A DNA stretch of 64,000 nt from Streptomyces gobiensis (GCF_021216675.1 NZ_CP086120.1:124001-188000), one strand, 5' to 3'; shown: positions 50,726-59,211, counted from the stretch's first letter. Made by a program: numbers and translations. The notes: generated by a model from the sequence alone, not told the origin.

Positions 50726-51604
50726 TTACGGGCCGGGCGGCCGGAGGCCTTCGCAGGCGCCCTCGAAGAGGCCAAGGCTCTCGTGGGCGGACTTCAGCAC
50801 CCGGTCCCGTCCCGTGCCGCTCACCGGGACCGGGGCGACCCCGGTGGCGCCGGTGATCCGCCGGAAGCCGCCCCGGCTCTCCAGCCGGCCGCAGACGCGT
50901 ACCGGCAGCCCGGTGAGGTGGGCGTGCGCGGCGATCCGGTAGTCGTCCTCGCCGAGGGCGATACGGACCTGGGGAACCTCCGCCCCGGCCAGCACCCGCA
51001 GCCGCACGGCCCCGGGCCCGGCGGGCAGGGCGCGGCGCAGCCGGACGACGGCGCCGGTGACCCGTACCGGCACGGATGGCTCCGCACGGATGTAGCGCTT
51101 CCCGGCCTGCTGGAGTGCGGGCAGATCGGCCGCTGTGAACTCCACGGCCGCCGGGCGGGCGGGGCAGCCGGGCGGCGCTCCATGGGCGGGTGACCAGCGG
51201 AGGGTGATCCGTACCCGCTCGGCCGTGCAGAGCAGAGTGGACAGCGCCTCGGCGAGCTCCTGGCTGACCCCTGCCTCAACCGCCGGGCCGAAGGCGTCCG
51301 GGCGCCCGGTGGCGCGCTGCTGGTCGAGGGCGTCGCGGGTCGCGTGCAATGCGTGACGCAGTGTGGTGACCACGCCGCGCCCGTCCTCGACGGGCACCCG
51401 GGCGGCCAGTTGTCGTCCGTCGGCTGCCGGGACGAGCCGGACCCGGTCGGTGAGGGCCTCGGCCTGTCTCCGGTGCCGGGATCCGTGGTAGCCGACGCGG
51501 GCGCGGGTGGCCAGTGCCCCGGCGAGCAGCATCGCCCGGGCGGCGTGGGGGTTGGCGCGGCTCCAGTGGATCTCGTCGCCGGACGCGGTGGGGTCAGGGT
51601 CCAT
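50726..51604 (-). CDS. Hypothetical protein, conserved in context only
   Basis: Unrecognised 292-residue protein. It is Ala/Arg-rich, with no membrane helix, signal peptide or catalytic motif I can name. It contains a helical N-terminal half (about 20-130), a [18 protein letters not shown] segment, and a C-terminal beta-rich part ([16 protein letters not shown] to [13 protein letters not shown]). The ATG at 51604 follows AGGGAG. It lies downstream of, and divergent from, the exonuclease-like gene and reads toward thrS, 91 bases away. The coding-like codon bias supports it being a real gene. Confidence 0.7.
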   Translation of the reverse strand: MDPDPTASGDEIHWSRANPHAARAMLLAGALATRARVGYHGSRHRRQAEALTDRVRLVPAADGRQLAARVPVEDGRGVVTTLRHALHATRDALDQQRATGRPDAFGPAVEAGVSQELAEALSTLLCTAERVRITLRWSPAHGAPPGCPARPAAVEFTAADLPALQQAGKRYIRAEPSVPVRVTGAVVRLRRALPAGPGAVRLRVLAGAEVPQVRIALGEDDYRIAAHAHLTGLPVRVCGRLESRGGFRRITGATGVAPVPVSGTGRDRVLKSAHESLGLFEGACEGLRPPGP

Positions 51605-51753
51605 GGCGCGCTCCCTTCTAGCGGTTCCCTGTGTCTTGTCTCCGGGGAAGTCCTGAGCAAACCGGCCTGGTTGGAGCGCTGGGGCCAGCGGGTATCAGCC
51701 ATGGGGAACGTATCGGTGGTGCGGGTCGGCGTGTTTCCCGGGGGAGTTGGACC

Positions 51754-52440
51754 ATGGCTGTCTGGTGTGACGGGGCGCTGACCGCTTTCGCCACGGGTGG
51801 CCGGGGCGAGGACGTGGAGCGGGACCGGATGGGCTCGGCGGCGGTGTTCGCGCAGGCGGGGCGCGGGGTTCCAGGACATATCCTGCGCTGGCCCCGGCGT
51901 GGTGGCCGCCCGGCGGTCATGGTGGAGGAGATCGCCCGCACGCTGGCGGCGCGGGCGGCGGCTGGGGTGCCGCTGGTCGTGCTGGACGCTCCGTATGATC
52001 TGTCGCTGCTGGACCGGGAGTTGGGGCGCCACCGGGATGCGGGGCTGCCCCGCTATCTGGGGCGTTCTTCGCTGTGTGTGCTGGATCCGCTGGTGCTGGA
52101 CCGGCAGTTGGACCGCTCCCGTCCGGGTGGCCGTTCGCTGGCGGAGTTGGCCGCGCACTATGGGGTGCGGCTGCCCGGCGACCTGGACGCCGGGGCGCGG
52201 GCGGTCGCGGCGCTGGGGCTGCTGCGGGCCATGGGGCGCCGGTTCGGACCGGGGCTGTCCCGCCACTCCCCCGCTGAGCTGCATGCGTTGCAGGCGGTCT
52301 GGCACGCCGTTCAAGTTCGTGCGCCGCAGGACTGGTTCGCGGGGACGGGACCGGCGGGGCGGGTGGACCCGGCGTGGCCGCTGCGCCCGGGTGTGCGTAC
52401 GACGAAGGCCGGTCCGTCTGTCGACAAACCGGCCTGTTGA
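51754..52440 (+). CDS. Degenerate DEDD 3'-5' exonuclease-like protein
   Basis: The 228 residues resemble the Streptomyces DnaQ-type exonuclease family along most of their length (PAVMVEEIARTLAARAA, VLDAPYDLSLLDRELGRH, SPAELHALQAVWHA). But the first catalytic motif, normally FDTETTG, reads FATGGRG (Ala13, Gly15). The last motif, normally HDAAAD, has Leu144 and Arg149. Only the Asp82 of motif II remains. A segment of about 20 residues between motifs I and II is also shorter than I remember for homologues. The frame is open and has a GGGGGAG ribosome site, so the protein may still be made. Confidence 0.8.
   Translation: MAVWCDGALTAFATGGRGEDVERDRMGSAAVFAQAGRGVPGHILRWPRRGGRPAVMVEEIARTLAARAAAGVPLVVLDAPYDLSLLDRELGRHRDAGLPRYLGRSSLCVLDPLVLDRQLDRSRPGGRSLAELAAHYGVRLPGDLDAGARAVAALGLLRAMGRRFGPGLSRHSPAELHALQAVWHAVQVRAPQDWFAGTGPAGRVDPAWPLRPGVRTTKAGPSVDKPAC
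52406..52435. terminator. Weak hairpin past tRNA-Val, inside the exonuclease-like gene end
   Basis: AGGCCGGT (52406-52413) pairs with ACCGGCCT (52428-52435) over a 14-base loop. It is within 10 bases downstream of the first tRNA-Val on the minus strand and just before the TGA of the facing gene. Confidence 0.35.
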
Positions 52441-52443
52441 GGG

Positions 52444-52515
52444 TGGGCGATACTGGGTTCGAACCAGTGACCTCTTCGGTGTGAACGAAGCGCTCTCCCA
52501 CTGAGCTAATCGCCC
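52444..52515 (-). tRNA. tRNA-Val (CAC)
   Basis: A cloverleaf reads GGGCGAT-TA-GCTCAGTGGGAGAGC, anticodon loop TTCACAC with anticodon CAC decoding GUG, a TTCGAAC T-loop and the closing ATCGCCC. No CCA is encoded. The 72-base sequence is identical to the second copy at 53139-53210. Confidence 0.95.
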
Positions 52516-52554
52516 GCAGCGCTCTGCGGCACGCAGAGAACCATACAGTGCGGC

Positions 52555-53013
52555 TCACCCTTCATCCAAACCGTTTCCCAGCCGTGCCCGCAGTCCGCGC
52601 CGGCCGCCGCGCATCATCAGTGCGTGGTTGACCAGGAAGAGGGGGCGACCGGGCAGGGCGAGCAGCCGCATCAGCGGTTTGCGTACCTCCACCTGCTGCT
52701 CGAAGAGTGCCCGGGTGCCCTCGCGGTGCGCCGTTACCGTCCAGCGGGCCCAGCCCTCCAGGTCGCCGGTCATGGTGATCTCCAGCAGTCCGGCCTCGGG
52801 GTCATTCCGGGTCTCCCGGGCGGTTACCACCAGGTCGTACGGGAGGAAAGAGCGGAACCGCGCGGTGCCCGTGCGGCTGTCGGTCTCGGTCACCTCGCGC
52901 ACCTGCGGCCACCAGGCCGGGTACTCCCGGGCACGCGCCAGGACGGCGAAGACGACGTCGGGTGGGGCCGGCACTTCCCACACATCCCGGAAGCGGTAGC
53001 GGGTCCATTTCAT
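52555..53013 (-). CDS. SRPBCC (START/polyketide cyclase-like) family protein
   Basis: The 152 residues start at the ATG at 53013 after GGGAGGGAG and follow the helix-grip pattern: FRDVWEVPAPPDVVFAVLAR, EYPAWWPQVREV, then an antiparallel beta sheet and a C-terminal helix ending in ALMMRGGRRGLRAR. Such proteins bind hydrophobic ligands in a central cavity; no particular ligand can be inferred. The gene is enclosed between two identical tRNA-Val genes on the same strand. Confidence 0.85.
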   Translation of the reverse strand: MKWTRYRFRDVWEVPAPPDVVFAVLARAREYPAWWPQVREVTETDSRTGTARFRSFLPYDLVVTARETRNDPEAGLLEITMTGDLEGWARWTVTAHREGTRALFEQQVEVRKPLMRLLALPGRPLFLVNHALMMRGGRRGLRARLGNGLDEG

Positions 53014-53098
53014 GCCTGGCTCCCTCCCCGGTGCGGCCGGAGCGCCCGGCTCCGGGCTGAGTATCCCGGCTGGATTCTGACCCGGACCGGACACCACT

Positions 53099-53130
53099 CA
53101 GGGCCCGGAGGCGAAAAACTCCGGGCCCTG
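53099..53130 (-). terminator. Terminator of the second tRNA-Val
   Basis: CAGGGCCCGGAG (53099-53110) pairs perfectly with CTCCGGGCCCTG (53119-53130); the loop on the minus strand is TTTTTCGC. It lies eight bases after the tRNA 3' end and before the SRPBCC gene, separating it from the tRNA transcript. Confidence 0.7.
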
Positions 53131-53138
53131 GTGTGCGG

Positions 53139-53210
53139 TGGGCGATACTGGGTTCGAACCAGTGACCTCTTCGGTGTGAACGAAGCGCTCTCCCACTGAG
53201 CTAATCGCCC
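53139..53210 (-). tRNA. tRNA-Val (CAC), second copy
   Basis: The 72 bases are identical to 52444-52515: anticodon loop TTCACAC, anticodon CAC, T-loop TTCGAAC. Possible promoter on the minus strand: TAATGT (53227-53232) with TCATGA 17 bases upstream, only a weak -35. Confidence 0.95.
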
Positions 53211-53486
53211 GCGCGGTGCGGCGACCACATTACCGCATGTCAGAGGGGCTCATGACCAACGGTGACCACCGGACACCGGTCACCCACAGTGACCGGATCG
53301 CCTCATCCGTCACTCTGGCCCCGTTCACCGGAATGGAGTCACCCCCTAAATCATCAATCCGCTGTACGAACGACTTGAAGACGCACAAATCCGACAGAGG
53401 GGTTTACAACCGGCCGGTAGGTGGCATGTCGATTTCGCCGACGTGCGAATCCCCGAGCGCACACTGAGCGAAAGGCCTTGGCGCTT

Positions 53487-53900
53487 ATGAACACCACGGT
53501 CAGCTGCGAGCTGCACCTGCGCCTCGTTGTATCGAGCGAGTCCTCCCTGCCTGTACCTGCGGGCCTGCGGTATGACACGGCCGATCCCTACGCCGTGCAT
53601 GCGACCTTCCACACCGGTGCCGAGGAGACGGTCGAGTGGGTGTTCGCCCGCGACCTCCTCGCAGAGGGGCTGCACCGCCCCACCGGCACCGGAGACGTCC
53701 GCGTATGGCCGTCCCGAAGTCACGGGCAGGGCGTCGTCTGTATCGCCCTCAGCTCCCCAGAGGGTGAAGCACTGCTGGAGGCCCCCGCGCGGGCCCTGGA
53801 GTCGTTCCTCAAGCGGACCGACGCCGCAGTGCCACCCGGTACCGAACACCGTCACTTCGACCTCGACACGGAGCTCTCGCACATTCTCGCCGAGAGCTGA
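53487..53900 (+). CDS. ssgB: Sporulation-specific cell division protein SsgB
   Basis: SALP-family protein that recruits FtsZ to future septum sites in aerial hyphae. The 137 residues start at the ATG at 53487 with AAAGG some bases upstream. The sequence (MNTTVSCELHLRLVVSSESS, VEWVFARDLLAEGL, SRSHGQGVVCIALSSPEG) is almost identical to what I recall for S. coelicolor SsgB, among the most conserved SALPs. It is monocistronic with a 276-base upstream region. Regulation by sigma H is known in S. coelicolor; a convincing SigH promoter was not located here. Confidence 0.97.
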   Translation: MNTTVSCELHLRLVVSSESSLPVPAGLRYDTADPYAVHATFHTGAEETVEWVFARDLLAEGLHRPTGTGDVRVWPSRSHGQGVVCIALSSPEGEALLEAPARALESFLKRTDAAVPPGTEHRHFDLDTELSHILAES

Positions 53901-53971
53901 GACCCACCGGATCACCCGCGCCGTCCGACTCGGGGCGACGGCTCGGGCCCGGTGTCCCGCCCAGGCACAGC

Positions 53972-54008
53972 GACGCCGTCGCCGCGCACCCACCGCGGCG
54001 GCGGCGTC
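53972..54008. terminator. Terminator after ssgB
   Basis: GACGCCGTCGCCGCG (53972-53986) pairs with CGCGGCGGCGGCGTC (53994-54008) with a single mismatch and a loop of seven bases. It lies 72 bases after the ssgB stop and before the CGNR gene. Confidence 0.55.
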
Positions 54009-54088
54009 CTCGCGCCCCTGAACCGACTAGAGTCTCCCGGCAGCGAGGCCCGCAGGGAAGCCGACGAGACACTGGCCAGGGAGCGACC

Positions 54089-54649
54089 GTGCTGATCAAC
54101 CACGACACCCGGTGCGCGCTCGACAACGTGGTCGACCTGCTCAACACCGCACCCGACAACGACACGCCGGACAGCCTCACCGATGTGGACGCGCTGCGCG
54201 CCTACGTGGAGCGCAATGCCGTCAGCGATGTGGGCGACCTCAGCGACGCGGATCTCACCGCCGTACGGGCGGTACGCGACCATTTCGGCCAGGTCTTCGC
54301 CGCTGTCGACGCGCGCACCGCCGCGGAGCTGGTCAACGCGCTGGTCGCGGAGGCCGGGACCACGCCCCGGCTGACCGACCACGATGGCTATGACTGGCAT
54401 GTCCACTACTTCGCCCCGGGCGCCTCCCTCGCCAACCATCTCGCGGCCGATGGCGGCATGGCCCTGGCCTTTCTCATCGTCGCCGGGGAACGGGAGCGGC
54501 TGCGCCGCTGCGCCGCGCCGGACTGCCGTCAGGCGTTCATCGATCTCTCCCGGAACCGGTCACGGCGTTACTGCTCCAGCCGTACCTGCGGTAATCGGCT
54601 CCATGTGGCGGCGTACCGGGCCCGCCAGCGAGGCACCGCCAGGGGGTAG
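54089..54649 (+). CDS. CGNR zinc-finger (ABATE-domain) protein
   Basis: The 186 residues consist of an N-terminal ABATE-like domain (about 1-135) and a C-terminal CGNR zinc ribbon. The four cysteines are Cys141, Cys146, Cys162 and Cys167, the last in CGNRLHVAAYRARQR. The fold is typical of putative transcription regulators binding DNA through the CGNR motif. The start is GTG at 54089 with AGGGAG upstream. No target can be inferred from the neighbourhood. Confidence 0.9.
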   Translation: MLINHDTRCALDNVVDLLNTAPDNDTPDSLTDVDALRAYVERNAVSDVGDLSDADLTAVRAVRDHFGQVFAAVDARTAAELVNALVAEAGTTPRLTDHDGYDWHVHYFAPGASLANHLAADGGMALAFLIVAGERERLRRCAAPDCRQAFIDLSRNRSRRYCSSRTCGNRLHVAAYRARQRGTARG

Positions 54650-54683
54650 CCCGAGTGGGCACAGCAGGGGACGGATTTGCTGC

Positions 54684-54872
54684 TCAGAGCAGGAAAAGGT
54701 CGTGGGTGGCTGTGATGAGGAGCAGGGCGCCGATGAAGGCCAGGAACAGCATCAGCGGTGGCTGGGAGAGGGCAAACAGACAGCCGCGTGTCTCCTGGGG
54801 AGCGGCGCTCTCATCAGCGGTCTGCGGCTCGGGCGGTGAGGGCGGGGCGTGATCCCCGGGGGTGTACGGCAT
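54684..54872 (-). CDS. Small single-helix membrane protein
   Basis: A 62-residue frame with a Pro/Glu-rich N-terminus and one strong C-terminal membrane helix (about 38-58: PLMLFLAFIGALLLITA). There is no known domain. The ATG at 54872 has only a weak GCGAG site, so the gene is probable rather than certain. It occupies the space between the CGNR gene and the next membrane protein and reads in the same direction as the latter. Confidence 0.55.
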   Translation of the reverse strand: MPYTPGDHAPPSPPEPQTADESAAPQETRGCLFALSQPPLMLFLAFIGALLLITATHDLFLL

Positions 54873-54940
54873 CTCGCCGCGATCATGGCGTAGCTACGCT
54901 CAGCAAGTGGATCAACACGCCCAGCCCGCAGTGGAGTTCT

Positions 54941-55375
54941 TCAGATTCCGTGCTTCTTCAAGATGGCTTCGATATCGGAGAAATCCTCCGCCTCCGCCTG
55001 GCGCTTCGGCTTGGCCGCGTCGCCTGAGGTCACCGCGGGCCGCGAGGCTTCCGGCTGCACCGCCGGCCGCTGCTTGGCGCCCTCGTCCGAGCGGCCTTCC
55101 GCGAACTTGGCGATCAGGTAGAGCAGCACCGAGAGAGCGAGCACCGCGAAGCCCGCCCAGACGGTGGGCTTGAGGACGAGATCCGCGGCCCAGCTGCTGG
55201 CCGCCTGGATGACCTTGCCGCCCAGGCCCACCAGACCGGCCATCGCCAGCCCGATGGGCAGCAGCGAGACGGCGGCCAGCCGGGTGGCAGCAACAAAGCG
55301 GCGGCGGTAGGCCATCAGGAAGGAGACGGCCAGTCCGGCCGCGGAGAGTGCGGCACAGATGGTCAGGGTCAGCAT
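54941..55375 (-). CDS. Three-helix membrane protein, function unknown
   Basis: The 144 residues have three predicted transmembrane segments (about 2-22, 33-52, 70-90), then a polar tail of about 50 residues. The tail ends in an amphipathic EDFSDIEAILKKHGI. The ATG at 55375 is divergent from a DsbA-like gene, with 82 bases between. The terminal motif looks like a docking segment, but I know no partner. Conserved by my recollection in Streptomyces. Confidence 0.75.
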   Translation of the reverse strand: MLTLTICAALSAAGLAVSFLMAYRRRFVAATRLAAVSLLPIGLAMAGLVGLGGKVIQAASSWAADLVLKPTVWAGFAVLALSVLLYLIAKFAEGRSDEGAKQRPAVQPEASRPAVTSGDAAKPKRQAEAEDFSDIEAILKKHGI

Positions 55376-55457
55376 GTCTCCATCCTGCCTCGTCCGGCGG
55401 GGACTGTGCCATGCCCGAACGGAGGTTCAGGACATCTGAGCTGTCAGACTGTCCTGC

Positions 55458-55982
55458 ATGACCGCCCGCATCAACGATGACGCCGCCGCCCGCCCCGTAC
55501 TCGATGTCTGGCTCGACCTCCAGTGTCCCGACTGTCATACGGCGCAGAGCGATCTGCGTGCGCTGCGTGAGCGGTACGGGGACGCCCTGGAGATCCGGCT
55601 GCGGCACTTTCCGCTGGCGAAGAACAAGCATGCCTACGCGGCCGCGCAGGCCGCCGAGGAGGCGTTCGTACAGGGCCAGGGCGAGGCGTACGCCGAAGCG
55701 CTGTTGGAGCGCACCACCGAGCTGCGTGAGCGCGGCGAGGAGGTGCTGGCGCAGGTCGCGGGGGAGCTCGGGCTGGACGTCGAGGAGGTGGAGACCTCGC
55801 TGATCGACGGGCGGCATCTGCTGGCCGTCGACGCGGACCAGGCCGAGGGCAAGGCGCTGGGCGTCAGCGGCACGCCGACGTATCTCATCGGCGGGGAGCG
55901 GCTGGATGGCGGCGAGAGCCAGCAGGGGCTGCGTCAGCGGCTTGAGGAGATCACCGACCGGCTGCTGGCCGAACGGGGCTAG
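55458..55982 (+). CDS. DsbA-family (FrnE-like) thiol-disulfide oxidoreductase
   Basis: The 174 residues are a thioredoxin fold with a helical insertion. The active CPDC is at 23-26 (DLQCPDCHTAQ), and the cis-proline loop reads GTPTYLIGGERL. No signal peptide is seen, so it is likely cytosolic, like FrnE. The start is ATG at 55458. It converges with the GNAT gene with stops six bases apart. Whether the VKOR-family protein at 22625 is its partner is doubtful because the sides of the membrane may differ. Confidence 0.9.
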   Translation: MTARINDDAAARPVLDVWLDLQCPDCHTAQSDLRALRERYGDALEIRLRHFPLAKNKHAYAAAQAAEEAFVQGQGEAYAEALLERTTELRERGEEVLAQVAGELGLDVEEVETSLIDGRHLLAVDADQAEGKALGVSGTPTYLIGGERLDGGESQQGLRQRLEEITDRLLAERG

Positions 55983-55988
55983 GGGCCG

Positions 55989-56846
55989 CTAGAGCAGCGG
56001 CTTGCGGAGGTGGCGGGTGGTCGTCCGGTAGCCGAGTGATGTGTACAGCCGTCGGGCTGGGGTGTTCCCCGCGAACACCGTGAGCCCGAGGACGCGCGCT
56101 CCGGCTGCCAGGCACTCCTGCTCGGCCAGGTGCATCAGGGCGCGGCCGTGACCCCGGCCGCGGTGCTCCTCGGTGACCTGCATGTCGTACACATAGCCAT
56201 CGCAGCCACCCGCCCCATCGCAGCCGTCGGTGTGGTCCGGCAGCCGCAGCCCGGCCCAGAGCGTGCCCACATCGGTGCCCTGGTGGGCGAGGATCCGCAG
56301 GATGGCGGCCCTGGTCGCGGCGCCGTCCGGGAGCATCCGGCGATGATCGGTCCCGGACTTTTCCTCGGCGGCCGCGCGGGGCAGGCCAAGGTTCATCCAG
56401 CTCTGGGCGTAAGTGGCCTTGGCGGTCGCCTGCCACACGGTGAACTCGGTACTGTCCATGGGCCGGGCGGCGCTGCCGATGGGCAGCTGTGGCGGCGTGG
56501 TCAGCTTCTTGGCCAGCGTGCGGCCGCGCTCGGTGTAACCGAGCGCGGTGGCGAGGTGCAGCGCTGCCTCAGCGTCGGCGGGGATGGCCAGCATTATCTG
56601 GCCGCAGCCCCAACCGCGCAGCACCTCTTCGGCGGCGAGCGCGGCGACGGTGGCCCGGCCCCAGCGGCGGTCGGGCACGGCGATGGTAAGCCCCTCGATC
56701 CGGCCGACCCCGGATGCCGGGGAGGCGTCCGTGGCGAGCCGGACGCTGCCGACGGGGCGGCTGTTGACGCAGACGTCGTACGTACGGGAGCGGGCGCCGT
56801 CCGTGGCCCGCAGCTCCGGCCCGCTGGGGCGCAGTGTCGTGGTCAT
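55989..56846 (-). CDS. Tandem GNAT N-acetyltransferase
   Basis: The 285 residues contain two GNAT-type units. The N-terminal unit (about 20-115) has IEGLTIAVPDRRWGRATVAAL, a weaker acetyl-CoA loop. The C-terminal unit has the full motif VTEEHRGRGHGRALM with NTPARRLYTSLGY after it. This is the layout of mycothiol synthase-like double GNATs, but similarity to MshD could not be confirmed. The start is ATG at 56846. Confidence 0.85.
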   Translation of the reverse strand: MTTTLRPSGPELRATDGARSRTYDVCVNSRPVGSVRLATDASPASGVGRIEGLTIAVPDRRWGRATVAALAAEEVLRGWGCGQIMLAIPADAEAALHLATALGYTERGRTLAKKLTTPPQLPIGSAARPMDSTEFTVWQATAKATYAQSWMNLGLPRAAAEEKSGTDHRRMLPDGAATRAAILRILAHQGTDVGTLWAGLRLPDHTDGCDGAGGCDGYVYDMQVTEEHRGRGHGRALMHLAEQECLAAGARVLGLTVFAGNTPARRLYTSLGYRTTTRHLRKPLL

Positions 56847-56911
56847 CGCTGGATTTCTACCCGCTGGCGCGGTGCCGCGCTATAGGAATGGCAGCCTCAG
56901 GAACGGCAGCC

Positions 56912-57736
56912 TCACGGGTCGATGTCCGCGGCGGACCGCTCGTCAAAGATCCGCATGGCCTTGGTGGTGACCGGTCCTGGCGCGCCAGGGAGTTCCCGGC
57001 CGTCGATCCGGCGGACGGCCTGGACATCGCGGAGGGTGGAGGTGAGGAAGACTTCCTCGGCCCGGTCCAGGGCGTCCAGCGGGAGGTCGGTCTCCGTGGC
57101 ACCGGTCCACTCCCTGACCAGGGCACGGGTGATTCCGGCAAGGCAGCCGGAGGCGAGCGGCGGGGTGTGCAGCTCGCCGTCAAGGACGACGAAGACATTG
57201 GAGCCGGTGCCCTCGCAGAGCTGTCCGACGGTGTTACCGAAGAGCGCTTCGGAGGCCGCCTGCTGGCGTGCGCGGGCCAGGGCCACGACGTTCTCCGCGT
57301 ATGAGGTGGTCTTGAGGCCGGTCAGCGCACCACGCTCATTACGGACCCAGGGGACGGTGATCACAGCGGTGGTATCGGGGCGACGTGCGGTCTCGCCCAC
57401 GGCGACGACAAGGGTGGGTCCCGTCTCGCCCCGGTCAGAGCCGAGCGGGGACAGACCGCCGGTGTAGGTGATGCGCAGCCGTCCCAGGGGCATCGGGTTG
57501 GCCTCCAGGACGGCGGCGCAGGCGCGGCGGACCTCCGCGCGGTCCGGCTCGGGCAGGCCGAGGCCACGGGCGGAGCTGGCGAGCCGGTCGAGGTGCCGGG
57601 TGAGGGCGAAGGACTTGCCGTCGGTGGCCTTGAGCGTCTCAAAGACGCCGTCGCCCACGGTCAGGCCATGGTCGAGCACGGAGACCCGTGCGCTGTCAGG
57701 GTCCCTGAGCTGCCCGTCCAGCCAGATCAGCGTCAC
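56912..57736 (-). CDS. pabC: Aminodeoxychorismate lyase (class IV aminotransferase)
   Basis: PLP enzyme releasing pyruvate from aminodeoxychorismate to give p-aminobenzoate for folate. The 274 residues have the fold-type IV pattern: DHGLTVGDGVFETLKA, the PLP-lysine in ALTGLKTTSYAENVVA, NVFVVLDGELHTPPL and GITRALVREW. The GTG at 57736 lies four bases after the pabB stop. Branched-chain or D-amino acid transaminase cannot be ruled out by sequence alone, but the pabB neighbour supports this call. Confidence 0.9.
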   Translation of the reverse strand: MTLIWLDGQLRDPDSARVSVLDHGLTVGDGVFETLKATDGKSFALTRHLDRLASSARGLGLPEPDRAEVRRACAAVLEANPMPLGRLRITYTGGLSPLGSDRGETGPTLVVAVGETARRPDTTAVITVPWVRNERGALTGLKTTSYAENVVALARARQQAASEALFGNTVGQLCEGTGSNVFVVLDGELHTPPLASGCLAGITRALVREWTGATETDLPLDALDRAEEVFLTSTLRDVQAVRRIDGRELPGAPGPVTTKAMRIFDERSAADIDP

Positions 57737-57740
57737 GGTG

Positions 57741-58796
57741 TTACCTCCCGGTCGTACTCGGCTCGTACGCCCCCGACGCTACCGCGAGCAGCCGGGAGGC
57801 CTTGAGTTCTGTCTCCGCCCACTCCCGTTCCGGATCGGAGCCCCAGGTGATCCCGGCGCCGGTGCCGAAGCGCAACAGGGGGCCGTCGGGGCCGGTGCGC
57901 TCGATCCAGAAGGTGCGGATGCCCACCGCCAGCTCGCCGGTGCCGCGGTCGGCGTCGACCCAGCCGATGCCACCACAGTACGGGCCCCTGGGGGCGGTCT
58001 CCAGTGCGCTGATGATGCGCAGGGCGCTGGACTTCGGGGCGCCGGTGACCGAGCCGGGCGGGAAGGTGCCCTGGAACAGCTCGGCCCAGCCCGCGCCGTC
58101 AGCGAGTTCACCGCGCACGGTGGAGACAAGGTGGACCAGCCCGGGGTGCGGCTCGACCGCGCAGAGTGCCGGTACGGTGACCGATCCGGTGGCACAGACC
58201 CGGCCGAGATCATTGCGGACCAGATCGACGATCATCACGTTCTCCGCATGGTCCTTCTCCAGAAGGTCCTCGGCGGTGCGTCCGGTGCCCTTGATGGGGC
58301 CGGACTCGACGGTACGGCCGTCGCGGCGCAGATAGAGCTCGGGGGAGGCGGTGGCCACCTCAACACCATGGGCGGGGAGCCGGACGGTGCCCGCGTACGG
58401 GGCCGGGTTGCCGTGGGCGAGCAGGGCGCTCAGCTCGTCGATGTCAGCGGCCGCGGGCTCGGGCAGCGGCGCCGTGAGCACCCGGCAGAGGTTGGCCTGG
58501 TAGACCTCGCCGGCCGCTATGTACTCGCGTATCCGCCGCACCCTCGCGATATATCCGGCCCGGTCCAGGGAGGACGTCCAGTCGGTGGCCGCCGGACCCC
58601 GCCAACGGCCGGGTTCCGGCTGGGGGGCCGGAGCGGGCCGTATGTCGCCGAAGCGGGCGCACACGGTCCGGCCCTCGAAGTCCACGACCACCGCCCACCA
58701 GCCCGTGGAATCCAGGGCGGCGGGGTCGCTGGTGACATCCCGCAGGTCGGAGGCGACGAGGCCGCCGAAGCGGGCGAGGGGGACCTGATCGAGCAC
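57741..58796 (-). CDS. pabB: Aminodeoxychorismate synthase component I
   Basis: Converts chorismate and ammonia to aminodeoxychorismate. The 351 residues have the chorismate-binding motifs AGEVYQANLCR, SGPIKGTGRT, ENVMIVDLVRNDLGRVC and GSVTGAPK. The N-terminal part is short, and no glutaminase domain is fused, so PabA must be encoded elsewhere. The GTG at 58796 starts a two-gene pabB-pabC operon that uses chorismate from the aro genes in the same window. Confidence 0.92.
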   Translation of the reverse strand: MLDQVPLARFGGLVASDLRDVTSDPAALDSTGWWAVVVDFEGRTVCARFGDIRPAPAPQPEPGRWRGPAATDWTSSLDRAGYIARVRRIREYIAAGEVYQANLCRVLTAPLPEPAAADIDELSALLAHGNPAPYAGTVRLPAHGVEVATASPELYLRRDGRTVESGPIKGTGRTAEDLLEKDHAENVMIVDLVRNDLGRVCATGSVTVPALCAVEPHPGLVHLVSTVRGELADGAGWAELFQGTFPPGSVTGAPKSSALRIISALETAPRGPYCGGIGWVDADRGTGELAVGIRTFWIERTGPDGPLLRFGTGAGITWGSDPEREWAETELKASRLLAVASGAYEPSTTGR

Positions 58797-58835
58797 AGCT
58801 TCGAGTCTATGGGGGTCACACTGCGGAAACGGAAT

Positions 58836-58863
58836 TTGAGCTGGCCCAGGAATCCGCTAAAGT
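58836..58863 (+). promoter_or_regulatory. Promoter of the tRNA array
   Basis: TTGAGC (58836-58841), 16 bases, TAAAGT (58858-58863). Transcription would start near 58870, about 67 bases before tRNA-Gly. The AT-rich pair stands out against the surrounding GC-rich DNA. Confidence 0.6.
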
Positions 58864-58936
58864 TCAACACGTCGCCGGGACGTGGAAGCGGACCGGCGAT
58901 GGGAGCACCTCTCAGCAATGGCTGGGGGAGGCACCT

Positions 58937-59009
58937 GCGGACGTGGCTCAGTTGGTAGAGCATCACCTTGCCAAGGTGAGGGTCGCGAGTTCGAATCTCG
59001 TCGTCCGCT
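58937..59009 (+). tRNA. tRNA-Gly (GCC)
   Basis: Acceptor GCGGACG/CGTCCGC, D arm GCTCAGTTGGTAGAGC, anticodon loop TTGCCAA with anticodon GCC, T-loop TTCGAAT. No CCA is encoded. It is the first gene of the array. Confidence 0.95.
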
Positions 59010-59043
59010 CGAAGTGGGGGATCTTCCCGACCCCCGCACTCCT

Positions 59044-59114
59044 GGTGGAGTGGCCGAGAGGCGAGGCAACGGCCTGCAAAGCCGTCTACACGGGTTCAAA
59101 TCCCGTCTCCACCT
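59044..59114 (+). tRNA. tRNA-Cys (GCA)
   Basis: Acceptor GGTGGAG/CTCCACC, anticodon loop CTGCAAA with anticodon GCA, T-loop TTCAAAT. CCA is not encoded (T follows ACC). It lies 34 bases after tRNA-Gly. Confidence 0.95.
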
Positions 59115-59118
59115 CTGC

Positions 59119-59190
59119 GGACGATTAGCTCAGCGGGAGAGCGCTTCCCTGACACGGAAGAGGTCACTGGTTCAATCCCAGTATCGTCCA
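59119..59190 (+). tRNA. tRNA-Val (GAC), copy 1
   Basis: Acceptor GGACGAT/ATCGTCC, D arm GCTCAGCGGGAGAGC, anticodon loop CTGACAC with anticodon GAC, T-loop TTCAATC. It starts four bases after tRNA-Cys. Its 72 bases are identical to 59316-59387. Confidence 0.95.
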
Positions 59191-59211
59191 CTGGTCCGCG
59201 AGGACCATCCC

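Noticed and set aside
53402..53430. SigH-type promoter for ssgB (GTTT followed by a GG-rich -10)
   Set aside because: The GTTT is present at 53402, but the downstream element GGTGGC is a poor match, so it was not listed.
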